A stretch of DNA of 64,000 nucleotides from Hyphomicrobiales bacterium (GTDB lineage: Bacteria; Pseudomonadota; Alphaproteobacteria; Rhizobiales; Rhizobiaceae). The notes under the pieces are model-generated. The model worked only from the letters and a program-made list of their open reading frames with translations. It was not told where the DNA came from and searched no databases. The stretch spans positions 248,001 through 312,000 of the forward strand of contig UCLB01000007.1 in NCBI GenBank assembly GCA_900473205.1, read 5' to 3'. Position 1 is the first letter of the stretch. The number at the start of each line of letters is the position of its first letter. Both the position numbers and the translations under genes were made by a program. Positions 16,822 through 25,743 of this stretch are shown here, one piece after another.

Positions 16822-17547
16822 TCAGCGACCCTTGGCTTTACGCCATTCCGCAAACTCCTGACGCGGCGCGTCGCTGGTGGCGGGATAGAGGCCAATGATG
16901 GTGGCTCCACCCAAAACCTTTTCGGTGACGAAGTCCTCATAGGCCGTCATTTCAACGGTTTCATCGGCAATTTCATCGGCAATTGCAGCTGGAATAACAA
17001 TGACGCCCTCGTCATCACCAACAATGACATCTCCCGGCCACACGGCGACATCGCCGCAGCCAATCGGCACGTTGATGTCGATGGCCTGATTGAGCGTCAG
17101 ATTAGTGGGGGCAGACGGCCTGTTGTGGTAGGCGCGGATGTCAAGATCGGCAATTTCAGGGCTATCCCGGAAGCCGCCATCTGTCACCACGCCCACGGCA
17201 CCACGCACCATCAAACGCGAAACCAGAATGGACCCGGCGGATGCCGCCCGCGCGTCCTTGCGGCTATCCATCACCAGCACCTGTCCAGCCGGGCAGGCTT
17301 CGACAGCTGCGCGCTGAGGATGTTCAGGGTTTTGAAAAACGCTGAGCGGGTTTAAATCCTCCCGGGCCGGAATATAGCGCAGCGTAAACGCCTGCCCGAC
17401 CATGTTTCGCTTTTTTGCTGAAAGCGGTCGCACATCCTGAATGAACTGGTTGCGCAGTCCGCGCTTGAAAAGCGCCGTGGCAATGGTCGGTGTCGCCACG
17501 CCCATCAGCTTCTGGCGGGTGGCATCGCTCAAAACGTAATCTGTCAT
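16822..17547 (-). CDS. RraA-like protein (4-hydroxy-4-methyl-2-oxoglutarate aldolase fold)
   Basis: This 241-residue protein belongs to the RraA/HMG-aldolase fold family. The core is GQAFTLRYIP (near 58), GQVLVMDSR (~93), a GAVGVVTDGGFRD metal/oxyanion loop (~120-132) and DVAVWPGDVIVGDDEGVIVIP (~170-190). The G-x(20)-R-D residue set typical of class II aldolases is present as DGGFRD. Catabolic RraA homologues cleave 4-hydroxy-2-oxo acids; the E. coli RNase E inhibitor is shorter (~160 aa). It lies 14 bp after the IlvD/Edd dehydratase gene, which would supply a 2-keto-3-deoxy acid, so an aldolase role is likely. ATG 17547 follows GGATAAG. Confidence 0.8.
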   Translation of the reverse strand: MTDYVLSDATRQKLMGVATPTIATALFKRGLRNQFIQDVRPLSAKKRNMVGQAFTLRYIPAREDLNPLSVFQNPEHPQRAAVEACPAGQVLVMDSRKDARAASAGSILVSRLMVRGAVGVVTDGGFRDSPEIADLDIRAYHNRPSAPTNLTLNQAIDINVPIGCGDVAVWPGDVIVGDDEGVIVIPAAIADEIADETVEMTAYEDFVTEKVLGGATIIGLYPATSDAPRQEFAEWRKAKGR

Positions 17548-17561
17548 CAATCTTATCCCTA

Positions 17562-19298
17562 TCAATAAATATCGGGTTCGGCAGCGGTGTTGCCAAAGCC
17601 CGTTTCCAGAAAATCGAAATCCGCGCCCGTATCGGCCTGCGCAACATGGCGCGCGAACATCCAGCCATAACCACGGCCAATCTTGTCGGCTGGCTGCACC
17701 CAGTCGGCACGACGGCGGGCAAGCTCCTCTTCGTCTACCAGCATGTCGATGGTGCGCGCCTCAAGATCAAGCTTGACGATATCGCCATTGCGCAACAGCG
17801 CCAGAGGTCCGCCGACATGGGACTCCGGCGAGACGTGCAGAATGCAGGCGCCGTAACTGGTGCCGCTCATGCGTGCATCGGACAGGCGAAGCATATCGCG
17901 ATGCCCTTGTTTCAACAGCGCTTTTGGAATGGGCAGCATGCCCCATTCCGGCATACCCGGCCCACCCTGCGGCCCCGCACCCCTCAAGACCATGACATGA
18001 TCCGGCGTGATATCGAGATTTTCATCATCAACCGCAGCCTTCATCTCAGGATATGTATCGAAGACGACCGCCGGGCCCTGGTGCTTGTGAAATCTGGGAT
18101 CGCAGGCGGCCGGTTTGATGACGGCGCCATTCGGCGCGAGATTGCCCTTCAGAACGGCCAGAGATCCTTCGTGATAAACGGGATTATCCAGTGAGCGAAT
18201 GACATCATCATTGAAGCATTCCGCTCCCTTCAGCGTCTCACCCAGCGACAGTCCGGAAACGGTCAGCGCCGTCTGATCGAGTCTATCGCCCAGCTTGGCC
18301 ATGAGGGCGCGCAGACCACCGGCATAATAAAAATCCTCCATCAGATAGGTTTTGCCGGTGGGCCGGATATTGGCGAGCACGGGCGTGGTCCGTCCGGCGC
18401 GATCCAGATCCTCCAGAGTCAGCTTAATGCCTGCGCGGCGCGCCATCGCCAGCAGATGCACCACTGCATTGGTGGAACAGCCCGTGGCCATGGCAACGGC
18501 AACGGCATTGTTCACGGCGGCTTGCGTGAGGATCTGGTTTGGCGTCAGGTCTTCCCACACCATCTCCACGATGCGCCTGCCGCAGGCTGACGACATGCGA
18601 ATGTGGTTGGCATCAGCCGCGGGGATGGAACTTGCGCCCGGCAGCGTCAGCCCCAGCGCCTCGGCAATCGCCGTCATCGTGCTGGCAGTGCCCATGGTCA
18701 TACAGTGGCCGTAGGAGCGGGCGATGCCAGCCTCTACCTCGACCCATTCATTTTCTGTGAGATTTCCAGCCCGGCGCTCATCCCAATATTTCCATGCGTC
18801 GGAACCGGAACCAAGGGGCTTTCCCTGATAGTTCCCACGCAACATCGGCCCAGCCGGGAGATAAATCATCGGCAGGCCCATGCTGATCGCCCCCATCACA
18901 AGACCCGGCGTGGTCTTGTCGCAGCCACCCATCAGCACCGCGCCATCGACAGGGTGGGAACGCAGAAGCTCCTCCGCCTCCATTGCCAGCATGTTGCGAT
19001 ACAGCATCGTGGTTGGCTTTACGTAGCTTTCCGACAGAGACAGGGCTGGCAACTCCAGGGGAAAGCCGCCCGCCTGCAAAATGCCGCGCTTCACATCTTC
19101 CACGCGATGTTTGAAATGCGCGTGGCAAGGATTTGCATCCGACCAGGTGTTGAGGATGGCGATGATGGGTTTGCCCATCCACTCCTCAAGCGCGTAGCCC
19201 ATCTGCATGGTGCGAGACCGATGACCGGAACTTCTCAAATCATCCGGCGCGAACCACCGTGCGCTGCGCAGCATGTCTGCTGTTTTTTTCTTTTCCAT
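17562..19298 (-). CDS. IlvD/Edd-family sugar-acid dehydratase
   Basis: This 578-residue dehydratase has the three Fe-S cluster cysteines of the family: Cys58 in NPCHAHF, Cys126 in GGCDKTTPG and Cys199 in SYGHCMTMGTAS. The motifs ARWFAPDD near residue 13 and SMGLPMIYLPAGPMLRG resemble the aldonic-acid branch (L-arabinonate/D-xylonate dehydratases) rather than biosynthetic IlvD. It removes water from an aldonate to give a 2-keto-3-deoxy acid, which the downstream RraA-like protein may cleave. The ATG at 19298 is used; the frame is open to 19388 without a ribosome site. The gene is divergent from a GntR regulator with a dyad between them. Confidence 0.85.
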   Translation of the reverse strand: MEKKKTADMLRSARWFAPDDLRSSGHRSRTMQMGYALEEWMGKPIIAILNTWSDANPCHAHFKHRVEDVKRGILQAGGFPLELPALSLSESYVKPTTMLYRNMLAMEAEELLRSHPVDGAVLMGGCDKTTPGLVMGAISMGLPMIYLPAGPMLRGNYQGKPLGSGSDAWKYWDERRAGNLTENEWVEVEAGIARSYGHCMTMGTASTMTAIAEALGLTLPGASSIPAADANHIRMSSACGRRIVEMVWEDLTPNQILTQAAVNNAVAVAMATGCSTNAVVHLLAMARRAGIKLTLEDLDRAGRTTPVLANIRPTGKTYLMEDFYYAGGLRALMAKLGDRLDQTALTVSGLSLGETLKGAECFNDDVIRSLDNPVYHEGSLAVLKGNLAPNGAVIKPAACDPRFHKHQGPAVVFDTYPEMKAAVDDENLDITPDHVMVLRGAGPQGGPGMPEWGMLPIPKALLKQGHRDMLRLSDARMSGTSYGACILHVSPESHVGGPLALLRNGDIVKLDLEARTIDMLVDEEELARRRADWVQPADKIGRGYGWMFARHVAQADTGADFDFLETGFGNTAAEPDIY

Positions 19299-19377
19299 GA
19301 TGCCTGCTCTGTAACTCCTCATAGGAACAGCTGGTCTTAGCCAGCGAAGTCCCCCTGCCCTCCTCAAGACGTAAATG

Positions 19378-19409
19378 CATTGAAGCACTAAAACATCAGT
19401 GCATCAATG
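19378..19409. promoter_or_regulatory. 32-bp dyad, likely GntR operator
   Basis: CATTGAAGCACT (19378-19389) and AGTGCATCAATG (19398-19409) are inverted repeats with 11 of 12 positions matching around an 8-bp spacer. It sits between the dehydratase and the divergent GntR gene, the expected operator position. Confidence 0.65.
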
Positions 19410-19465
19410 GTGAAATTGTGATTTAATGGTTTTACGGTAAAGCCTTGGAAGAGGTCGAAGGACTC

Positions 19466-20149
19466 ATGATCAGAGACACGATGCTGGATCGCTCACGACA
19501 GGTGGCGCTACAGATTTACGAGATATTGCACAGGCGCATTCTGACGGTTGAGCTTGTTCCGGGGACCGTGCTTTCGCGTGCTTCCTTGCAACTGGAATTC
19601 GGGGTGAGCCAGACACCGGTGCGCGATGCATTGATGCGCTTACAGGAAGACGGCGTGGTAGATGTCTATCCACAATATGCGACTGTCGTTTCCAAGATCG
19701 ATATTCGCCACGCTCAGCAGGCGCAGTTTCTTCGGCTTTCACTGGAGCTGGAGGCAGTCACGCGTTTGACGAAAGACAGCCCTGCCGCCACCGCCGCCGA
19801 ACTCACCGATATTCTCGAAAAACAGAAAACCTTCGCGTCACCGGAAACCTATGACAGTTTCGACGCAGCCGACCGGGAATTTCATAGAAAACTCTATGAG
19901 CGGGCGGATATTCTCGACCTCTGGACCAATGTGCGCAGGCAAAGCGTGCATCTGGACCGCTTGCGACGGCTGAACCTGCCCATGCCCGGAAAAATGCAGA
20001 CGGTACTGAGAGATCACCAGTCGATCATCGATGGTATCCATTCAGAAAACCCGGCGGAGGCCGCGGCAGCCTTGCGCAAACATCTCTCCGGTACTCTTTC
20101 GATTACCGGTTTGATCAGCGAGAAATTTCCGGAATATGTGCGGCAATAA
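19466..20149 (+). CDS. GntR-family (FCD) transcriptional regulator
   Basis: This 227-residue regulator has an N-terminal GntR winged helix (QVALQIYEILHRRILTVELVPGTVLSRASL, then GVSQTPVRDALMRLQEDG, about residues 7-62). The C-terminal domain is FCD-type, with FDAADREFHRKLYE and DHQSIIDGIHSENPAEAAAALRKHL supplying the metal/ligand residues (Asp and two His). The ATG at 19466 has GAAGGA upstream. It is divergent from the dehydratase operon and probably represses it until a sugar acid binds. Confidence 0.86.
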   Translation: MIRDTMLDRSRQVALQIYEILHRRILTVELVPGTVLSRASLQLEFGVSQTPVRDALMRLQEDGVVDVYPQYATVVSKIDIRHAQQAQFLRLSLELEAVTRLTKDSPAATAAELTDILEKQKTFASPETYDSFDAADREFHRKLYERADILDLWTNVRRQSVHLDRLRRLNLPMPGKMQTVLRDHQSIIDGIHSENPAEAAAALRKHLSGTLSITGLISEKFPEYVRQ

Positions 20150-20233
20150 CCATCATTTTTCACGCTTTAGGTTCCTGTGCGTGAATGATGATCAGCTTAT
20201 TATGACCTGCGTAACTTGCTATAAGCCATAAAC

Positions 20234-20250
20234 ATGATAATTCTTATCAT
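20234..20250. promoter_or_regulatory. palindrome resembling an iron-regulator box
   Basis: ATGATAA-ttc-TTATCAT is a perfect 7-3-7 palindrome about 130 bp before the AraC regulator of the siderophore locus. It overlaps the GATAATNATTATC-type core of Fur boxes, but rhizobial iron control often uses RirA or Irr, so the binding protein is uncertain. Confidence 0.45.
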
Positions 20251-20380
20251 AATATGGCATCCATTCTCGCGAATTTTCTCCGCTATTGTCGCTGCTTGAA
20301 AGCTGGCGGCGCGGCGTCTGAACTGCAACGAATTCGCGTAAAATGCCAGTCTTGAAAACCGATGAGACAGGTTTACGACT

Positions 20381-21274
20381 GTGACATACCTCCACTCGAT
20401 GACATGCTTTACCGATGGCATCCGCGCTATCGGACCCGCCAGATGGCGCGGGCTGGATGGGCTGATCAGCGTATTCTGGGATGCGGAAGGACATGCGGGC
20501 GCCACGGGCTATTACCTGTCTCCCGACCCTCGCATCGTCATCTTCTTCAACGACGTCTCATCCCACATTCGCATGACGAACCGCGACAGCAGCGTTGCCG
20601 AACACTACCGCCCGATGAAGAGAGCGATTTATGTTCCCGCAGGCGTTCCGCTCTGGACGAGTTTTACGTCGTTCCATCGCTTCTCGCATCTCGATATCCA
20701 TCTGCACAAAGACCGGATGCTGAAATATCTATCCCCCTCGGTCGGAACCTCAGTCGCACTTACCGCCTTGCGGCGACCCGTGGAGATACAGGATGCAGGC
20801 GCCATCGAGGCCTTGGCCAGCCTGCTGGTGGATGAAGTCTCCACACCTTCGAAACATGCCATCTATGCTGAAAGCCTTGTCGGCAGCATCGTCACCGGTC
20901 TGCTCGACATCGGCGGAGAGCCCATCGAGCAGACGAATGCGAGACTGACGCAGGCGCAGATGAACAAGCTCATTGCCGTGGTCAATGCACGCGCCGATTA
21001 CCGCATGACGGTGGGCGAGATGGCGGAAACGGTCGGGCTTTCTGAAAGCTGGTTTGCCAATGTCTTCAAGCAAACGACGGGCAAAACACCGTTGCAATGG
21101 CAACTCGGCAAACGCATCAGCCTCGCCCAGAGCATGCTAACCGAAAGCGACCTCAGCGTCGCCGCCATCGCCGCCCAACTCGGATTTTCAGATCAGGCCC
21201 ATCTGACGAAAACATTCAGGCAGGTCGCGGGTGAAACACCTGCCGCATGGCGGCGTATGCGGCAGGTCGAGTAA
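20381..21274 (+). CDS. AraC-family transcriptional regulator of siderophore locus
   Basis: This 297-residue regulator has an N-terminal ligand/oligomer domain and a C-terminal pair of helix-turn-helix motifs: MTVGEMAETVGLSESWFANVFKQTTGKTPLQW and SVAAIAAQLGFSDQAHLTKTFRQVAGETPAAWR (about 210-295). The GTG at 20381 with GAGACAGG upstream is used; ATG 20399 is an alternative. It converges on the TonB-dependent receptor gene and is next to the iron ABC operon. AraC regulators in this setting usually activate uptake genes when the cognate ferri-siderophore is present (inference). Confidence 0.83.
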   Translation: MTYLHSMTCFTDGIRAIGPARWRGLDGLISVFWDAEGHAGATGYYLSPDPRIVIFFNDVSSHIRMTNRDSSVAEHYRPMKRAIYVPAGVPLWTSFTSFHRFSHLDIHLHKDRMLKYLSPSVGTSVALTALRRPVEIQDAGAIEALASLLVDEVSTPSKHAIYAESLVGSIVTGLLDIGGEPIEQTNARLTQAQMNKLIAVVNARADYRMTVGEMAETVGLSESWFANVFKQTTGKTPLQWQLGKRISLAQSMLTESDLSVAAIAAQLGFSDQAHLTKTFRQVAGETPAAWRRMRQVE

Positions 21275-21306
21275 AAGGTCCACCCGCATTTAGGCGGATG
21301 GACCTT
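21275..21306. terminator. bidirectional terminator, AraC gene / TonB receptor
   Basis: AAGGTCCACCCGC and GCGGATGGACCTT form a 12-bp stem with one mismatch and a 6-nt loop, in the 38-bp gap between convergent genes. Confidence 0.75.
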
Positions 21307-21312
21307 CGTGCG

Positions 21313-23460
21313 TTACCAGGTCTGACGCAATGTCGCGTAGATCGCACGGCCGGGGTTGTAGTACACCCCCCCGCTATCCTGACTTGCGACATGCTTTTCA
21401 TCGAACAGATTGCTGGCGTTAAGTTGCAGTGTCGTGTTTTCCTTGATTTTGTAAGTGAACGCCGCGTCAAATATGACAGCGCTTTCCGAAGCGATTGTAT
21501 TCTGAATGTTCGTAAAATAGCTGTCGGTGTAACGCGCACCTAGGCCGAACGTCATGTCGCCCCGAGCACCCTCACCTTCGAGTGTGTAAGTTGTCCAAAC
21601 TGAAGCAAAATGCTTGGGAACGCGCATCAGGCGGTGCCCATCATTTGAGCCGCCGGGCTCTTCGATTTTGGAATCGATATAGCTATAGGCTGCAACAATA
21701 TCGATATTGTCCGTAATCTCCGCCTTCGCCTCAAGTTCCAAACCACGGTGACGAATTTTATCCACAGTCGTGGGCACGTAGGTCACATTGTAATAGTCAT
21801 AGACGCTGAAGTTTTCCTTCGTCAGATCATAGATTGACGCCGTGAACAAAGCTGGGATTGCATCAGGCCGGTACTTTACGCCAACCTCGTATTGCTTCCC
21901 CGTCGTCGGTTCGGTTCCAACAGGTGGAGGTGCAGCCGATTCGGAGTAACTTGCAAAGGCTGCAAATTCGTCAGTGATTTTGTAGCTGACGCCAAATTTT
22001 TTGCTCAACTCACTATGATCATCGGACGTCTTTGCGCCCGACAATAATGTTGTCTGGCTGAGATCAAGCCAGTCGTTACGCAAACCAACGCTGACGGTCA
22101 ACTTGTCGTTAAATACGACATCCTGCTGGAAATAAATTGCCTTGGTTACCTGATCGTTCCCATTTCCTGGGGTGAGTCCGGCACTAGGTCCACCAGTGTA
22201 AATCGGATTTGTCGAGTCGATTGGAGAGGGTGCGCCCACAACTCCAGCAGCGCCAGAAAGATAGAGGCTGGCTTCCTTTGATTTGAAATTATTGTATTCG
22301 GCACCGAGAAGCGTCCGGCTTTCGACGTCATCGAAGTTCTGTTCATAGATTAGGTTGGCATCGATGATGAATTGTTCGGAAGATTTCTCGTTGCCGTAAA
22401 AGTAACGATCCGTCAAATTTGGAAACCCTGCCACTGGCGCTTCCAGATAGGCACTTCCAAATCCCGTTGTCGTCTTGCTGTATCGGGCTTTCGATCCGAA
22501 ACTCAATCCATTTCCGAAATCGTGATCGAACATCATGCTGTATGAGTTGCGGTTGGTGTTGCTGAAGTAATAATCCGGCTCACCAAAGAATTTGCTTCTG
22601 TCAAAATCCGTCCCAAACGGATGCCCGCCACTACCGGGCACACCATCCCTATTGAGATGATCGAAGACGAAGGAAAGGCTTGTTACGTCAGTCGGGCGCC
22701 ATGTAAGACCGCCCATGATGAACTTCTCGTTGTCTTTCGAATAATCGTATTCGGCGTCCGCATCCTGAAACTTTCCAGTCAAGCGGTAAGAGAGTGTGTC
22801 GTCTTCGGTAATGTTGTCGCCAAAATCGAGGCCAACTTCCTTATGGTTGAAGGAGCCACCGGTGACGTAAGCCTCCCCAAACCTCTCGGTCTTCGGCAGC
22901 TTTGTCACGTAGTTCACAGCACCGCCGGGTTCGGCTGAACCGAAGCCGCTAGAACTGCTTCCCTTGAGCACCTCGATCCGTTCAAAAGCGTAAGGCTCTT
23001 CACGAACTCCGCCGAACGTCCTCCCAATGGCCAGCCCATCACGGTAGGTGTAGGGGGTAAAGCCACGGATATCGAAGAAATCCCAACGATCGTCCGAACC
23101 ATAAAAATCGGTAACCACGCCTGCGGTGTATTGCACGACCTGCTCGACGCTTGTCGCAGCGCGCTCCTTAATTTCTTTTGCGGTGATGACAGAAACTGAG
23201 GCGGGTGTCGTCAGCACTTCACTTGGCATCTTTCCAGCGCCAGTCGTCTGTCGGGCGACGATGGACCGCTCGTTATCATCCCCACCCGTGGCCTGAACCG
23301 TGATCGTTTCCAGCACCGTGCTGCCACCCTGTTCGGCGGCATCTTGAGCCAGCAGGCGCACAGGGGCAAAGGCGACAAGCGCTGTGCAGCCGAGCAAGAG
23401 GGCGCTGCGATATCGGCGTTGCGACTGTGTTCGGTCTGCGCTTGTCGTTTCGATGGTCAT
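21313..23460 (-). CDS. TonB-dependent siderophore receptor
   Basis: This 715-residue outer-membrane receptor has a signal peptide ending LLAQ near residue 39, then a TonB-box-like ETITVQA. The plug domain is MPSEVLTTPASVSVITAKEIKERA through YAFERIEVLKGSSSSGFGSAEPGGAVNYVTKLP. A long beta-barrel ends in the aromatic YATLRQTW typical of outer-membrane proteins. The plug and barrel resemble hydroxamate (FhuA/FoxA-type) receptors, but the ligand is not decided. The frame is open to 23784; ATG 23460 places the signal peptide at the N-terminus and is chosen. It is divergent from the iron ABC operon and shares its dyad-rich gap. Confidence 0.88.
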   Translation of the reverse strand: MTIETTSADRTQSQRRYRSALLLGCTALVAFAPVRLLAQDAAEQGGSTVLETITVQATGGDDNERSIVARQTTGAGKMPSEVLTTPASVSVITAKEIKERAATSVEQVVQYTAGVVTDFYGSDDRWDFFDIRGFTPYTYRDGLAIGRTFGGVREEPYAFERIEVLKGSSSSGFGSAEPGGAVNYVTKLPKTERFGEAYVTGGSFNHKEVGLDFGDNITEDDTLSYRLTGKFQDADAEYDYSKDNEKFIMGGLTWRPTDVTSLSFVFDHLNRDGVPGSGGHPFGTDFDRSKFFGEPDYYFSNTNRNSYSMMFDHDFGNGLSFGSKARYSKTTTGFGSAYLEAPVAGFPNLTDRYFYGNEKSSEQFIIDANLIYEQNFDDVESRTLLGAEYNNFKSKEASLYLSGAAGVVGAPSPIDSTNPIYTGGPSAGLTPGNGNDQVTKAIYFQQDVVFNDKLTVSVGLRNDWLDLSQTTLLSGAKTSDDHSELSKKFGVSYKITDEFAAFASYSESAAPPPVGTEPTTGKQYEVGVKYRPDAIPALFTASIYDLTKENFSVYDYYNVTYVPTTVDKIRHRGLELEAKAEITDNIDIVAAYSYIDSKIEEPGGSNDGHRLMRVPKHFASVWTTYTLEGEGARGDMTFGLGARYTDSYFTNIQNTIASESAVIFDAAFTYKIKENTTLQLNASNLFDEKHVASQDSGGVYYNPGRAIYATLRQTW

Positions 23461-23558
23461 GATCAAATTCCAGAACTCATGTTGCTGTGTCTGGCAAGCT
23501 GGGTGAAAATCCAGTTGCCCCCCTTGATGGGCTGATAACTTGAGAGCGTTAGTCTGGT

Positions 23559-23593
23559 ATTGTACAATTCCACGGTTTTGTAAAAAACCATGG
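23559..23593. promoter_or_regulatory. two dyads between receptor and iron ABC operon
   Basis: The perfect palindrome ATTGTACAAT lies at 23559-23568. A second dyad pairs CCACGGTTTT (23570-23579) with AAAACCATGG (23584-23593), 9 of 10 matching. They sit in the divergent promoter region, so control of both transcripts is plausible. No classical RirA or Irr consensus was seen. Confidence 0.5.
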
Positions 23594-23695
23594 AAACTTC
23601 GCCGCTCTTGGCGACGCTTCTCCCACATGGGTCTTGACCTTGTAGAGTGAAGCTGAGACGTGAAGTCAACTTTTAACGTCGAGAGAGTGTCGCCA

Positions 23696-24700
23696 ATGCT
23701 GCGCTTCGTTCGCGCTTTTGCGCCCGTGATTGTAACGTTTCTATCGCTTGTAATGGGCAATGCCGCCTTGGCCGGGGAGAACACTTCCTACCCCATCGTC
23801 ATCAAACATGCCTTTGGCACGACCACGATTCCCAAGAAGCCCGAGCGCGTGGCGACTGTTGCATGGGCAAATCACGAGGTGCCGCTGGCGCTGGGCATCG
23901 TCCCGGTCGGCTTTGCCTCGGCCAATTTCGGCGATGATGACGGTGACGGCATCCTTCCCTGGGTGGCGGAGAAGCTTAAGGCACTTGGTGCAGACAAGCC
24001 CGTTCTCTTCGATGAAGGCGATGGCATTGATTTCGAAGCCGTCGCTGCGACGAAGCCGGATGTCATCCTGGCTGCCTATTCCGGCCTGAGCCAAGCCGAC
24101 TATGACACTTTGAGCCAGATTGCCCCTGTCGTCGCCTATCCAGAATCGCCATGGGCAACCGATTGGCGTGACATGATCCGCTTCAATAGCGCTGGTCTCG
24201 GCATGGCCGAGGAAGGCGAGGCACTGATCAAACGCACGGAAGCCGAAATTGCCGAAGTCGTTGCCGGGGTTCCCCAACTCAAAGGCAAATCGGCCATGTT
24301 CGTTACCCATCTGGACACGACCAATCTCAGCACGGTCAATTTCTATACCGCCAATGATACCCGCGTGAAATTCTTCGCCGATCTCGGTTTGTCATCCCCC
24401 AAAAGCGTCAGGGAAGCAACGACGCCCGGCCAGTTTGCCTCGAGCGTCAGCGCGGAGCGCGTGGATGCGTTTGACGACGTGGATATCGTCGTCACCTATG
24501 GCGGCCAAGCACTGCTGGACGCGGTGAAGGCCGATCCGCTTCTGTCCAGAATGCCAGCGGTCGAGCACGATTCCATCGTTATGCTGGGCCGAAATCCGCT
24601 GGGTACGGCAGCCAACCCGACACCGCTTTCGATTTCGTGGATTTTGAAAGATTACGTCGGCATGCTTGCCAAGGCCGTGGAGAAGGCTGGAAAACGGTAA
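23696..24700 (+). CDS. iron-siderophore ABC transporter binding protein
   Basis: This 334-residue exported protein has a signal peptide to about residue 26 (VMGNAALA) and a type-III periplasmic binding fold (FecB/FhuD/FepB). Hallmarks are the TTTIPKKPERVATVAWANHEVPLALGIVPVGF opening, FEAVAATKPDVILAAYSGLS (~110-128), and the long helical backbone between two lobes. The GTG at 23660 is the start of the open frame, but ATG 23696 gives a proper signal peptide. It passes the ferri-siderophore from the TonB receptor to the two permeases that follow, starting with a one-base overlap. Confidence 0.88.
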   Translation: MLRFVRAFAPVIVTFLSLVMGNAALAGENTSYPIVIKHAFGTTTIPKKPERVATVAWANHEVPLALGIVPVGFASANFGDDDGDGILPWVAEKLKALGADKPVLFDEGDGIDFEAVAATKPDVILAAYSGLSQADYDTLSQIAPVVAYPESPWATDWRDMIRFNSAGLGMAEEGEALIKRTEAEIAEVVAGVPQLKGKSAMFVTHLDTTNLSTVNFYTANDTRVKFFADLGLSSPKSVREATTPGQFASSVSAERVDAFDDVDIVVTYGGQALLDAVKADPLLSRMPAVEHDSIVMLGRNPLGTAANPTPLSISWILKDYVGMLAKAVEKAGKR

Positions 24701-25743
24701 TGACGTTTCGATACGTCAGGCAGAAAGCGCCGGGTGTCGTTCTGAAGCGCTCGAACAGCGTCAGATCACTCTGGCTTCTGGCGCTGATGGCCGCTCTTTT
24801 TCTGTTGTGCATGCTATCCGTCGCCGTCGGTACGCGTGATGTTGCCTGGGGCGACATTCTCTTGGCACTTAGCGGACAGGTGGAGAATATCGGTCAGGCG
24901 GCGGTTGCGGTTCGCATTCCACGCACCGTGCTTGCCATGGTCGCGGGCGCGGCGCTGGGACTTTCCGGCGCGATCATGCAAGGCGTCACGCGCAATCCGC
25001 TGGCTGATCCGGGCATTTTAGGCGTGAATATGGGCGCTTCGCTGGCCGTCGTTATCGGTGTTGCCTGGTTTAATATCGCCTCAGCCAATGCCTTCATCTG
25101 GACGGCGATCATTGGCGCTGGCTGTTCGGCGGTTTTCGTTTACACGATTGGCTCGCTGGGTCGCGGAGGTGCGACACCTCTCAAGCTGGCGCTGGCTGGT
25201 GCTGCGACCTCTGTCGCCTTCTCTTCGCTGGTCATCGCGGTCGTGCTGCCTCGAAACGATATCGCTGGCGGCATTCGGTCCTGGCAGATCGGCGGCGTTG
25301 GCGGCGCGACATTCGATCGTATTTCGCACATATTGCCATTTCTGGCCGTCGGCTTTCTCATCAGCCTCCTCTCGGCCAGAAAACTGAACTCTCTCGCCTT
25401 GGGTGATGAACTTGCTGCCGGGTTGGGTGAACGTGTGGCCATCGCCCGCGCTTTTTCGGCACTTGGCGCAATCACCCTTTGCGGGGCAACGACCGCGGTC
25501 TGCGGGCCAATCGGCTTTCTGGGGCTTGTCGTGCCGCATCTCTGCCGCCTGCTTGTCGGCGTCGATCACCGTTGGCTTTTGCCATTTTCGGCGGTGGGCG
25601 GCGCATGCCTGCTGCTTGCGGCCGATATTGTAGGGCGCATCGTTTCCCGCCCGGCGGAGCTTGATGTCGGCATCGTAACAGCGCTGATCGGTGCACCGTT
25701 TTTCATCTGGGTCGTCAGACGCCAGCGAGTGCGCGACCTATGA
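24700..25743 (+). CDS. FecCD-family iron-siderophore permease (first)
   Basis: This 347-residue inner-membrane permease has nine to ten hydrophobic segments and FecCD hallmarks: RIPRTVLAMVAGAALGLSGAIMQGVTRNPLADPGILGVNMGASL (about 90-133), and GFLGLVVPHLCRLLVGVDHRWLLPFSAVGGACLLLAADIVGR (~265-306). ATG 24700 shares its first base with the binding-protein stop; the frame's start at 24637 lies inside that gene. It overlaps the second permease by 4 bp, so the pair is translationally coupled. It forms a heterodimeric channel with that gene's product. Confidence 0.88.
   Translation: MTFRYVRQKAPGVVLKRSNSVRSLWLLALMAALFLLCMLSVAVGTRDVAWGDILLALSGQVENIGQAAVAVRIPRTVLAMVAGAALGLSGAIMQGVTRNPLADPGILGVNMGASLAVVIGVAWFNIASANAFIWTAIIGAGCSAVFVYTIGSLGRGGATPLKLALAGAATSVAFSSLVIAVVLPRNDIAGGIRSWQIGGVGGATFDRISHILPFLAVGFLISLLSARKLNSLALGDELAAGLGERVAIARAFSALGAITLCGATTAVCGPIGFLGLVVPHLCRLLVGVDHRWLLPFSAVGGACLLLAADIVGRIVSRPAELDVGIVTALIGAPFFIWVVRRQRVRDL

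Noticed and set aside
23461-23784. 108-codon N-terminal extension of the TonB receptor
   Set aside because: It would bury the signal peptide and overlaps the promoter of the divergent iron ABC operon.
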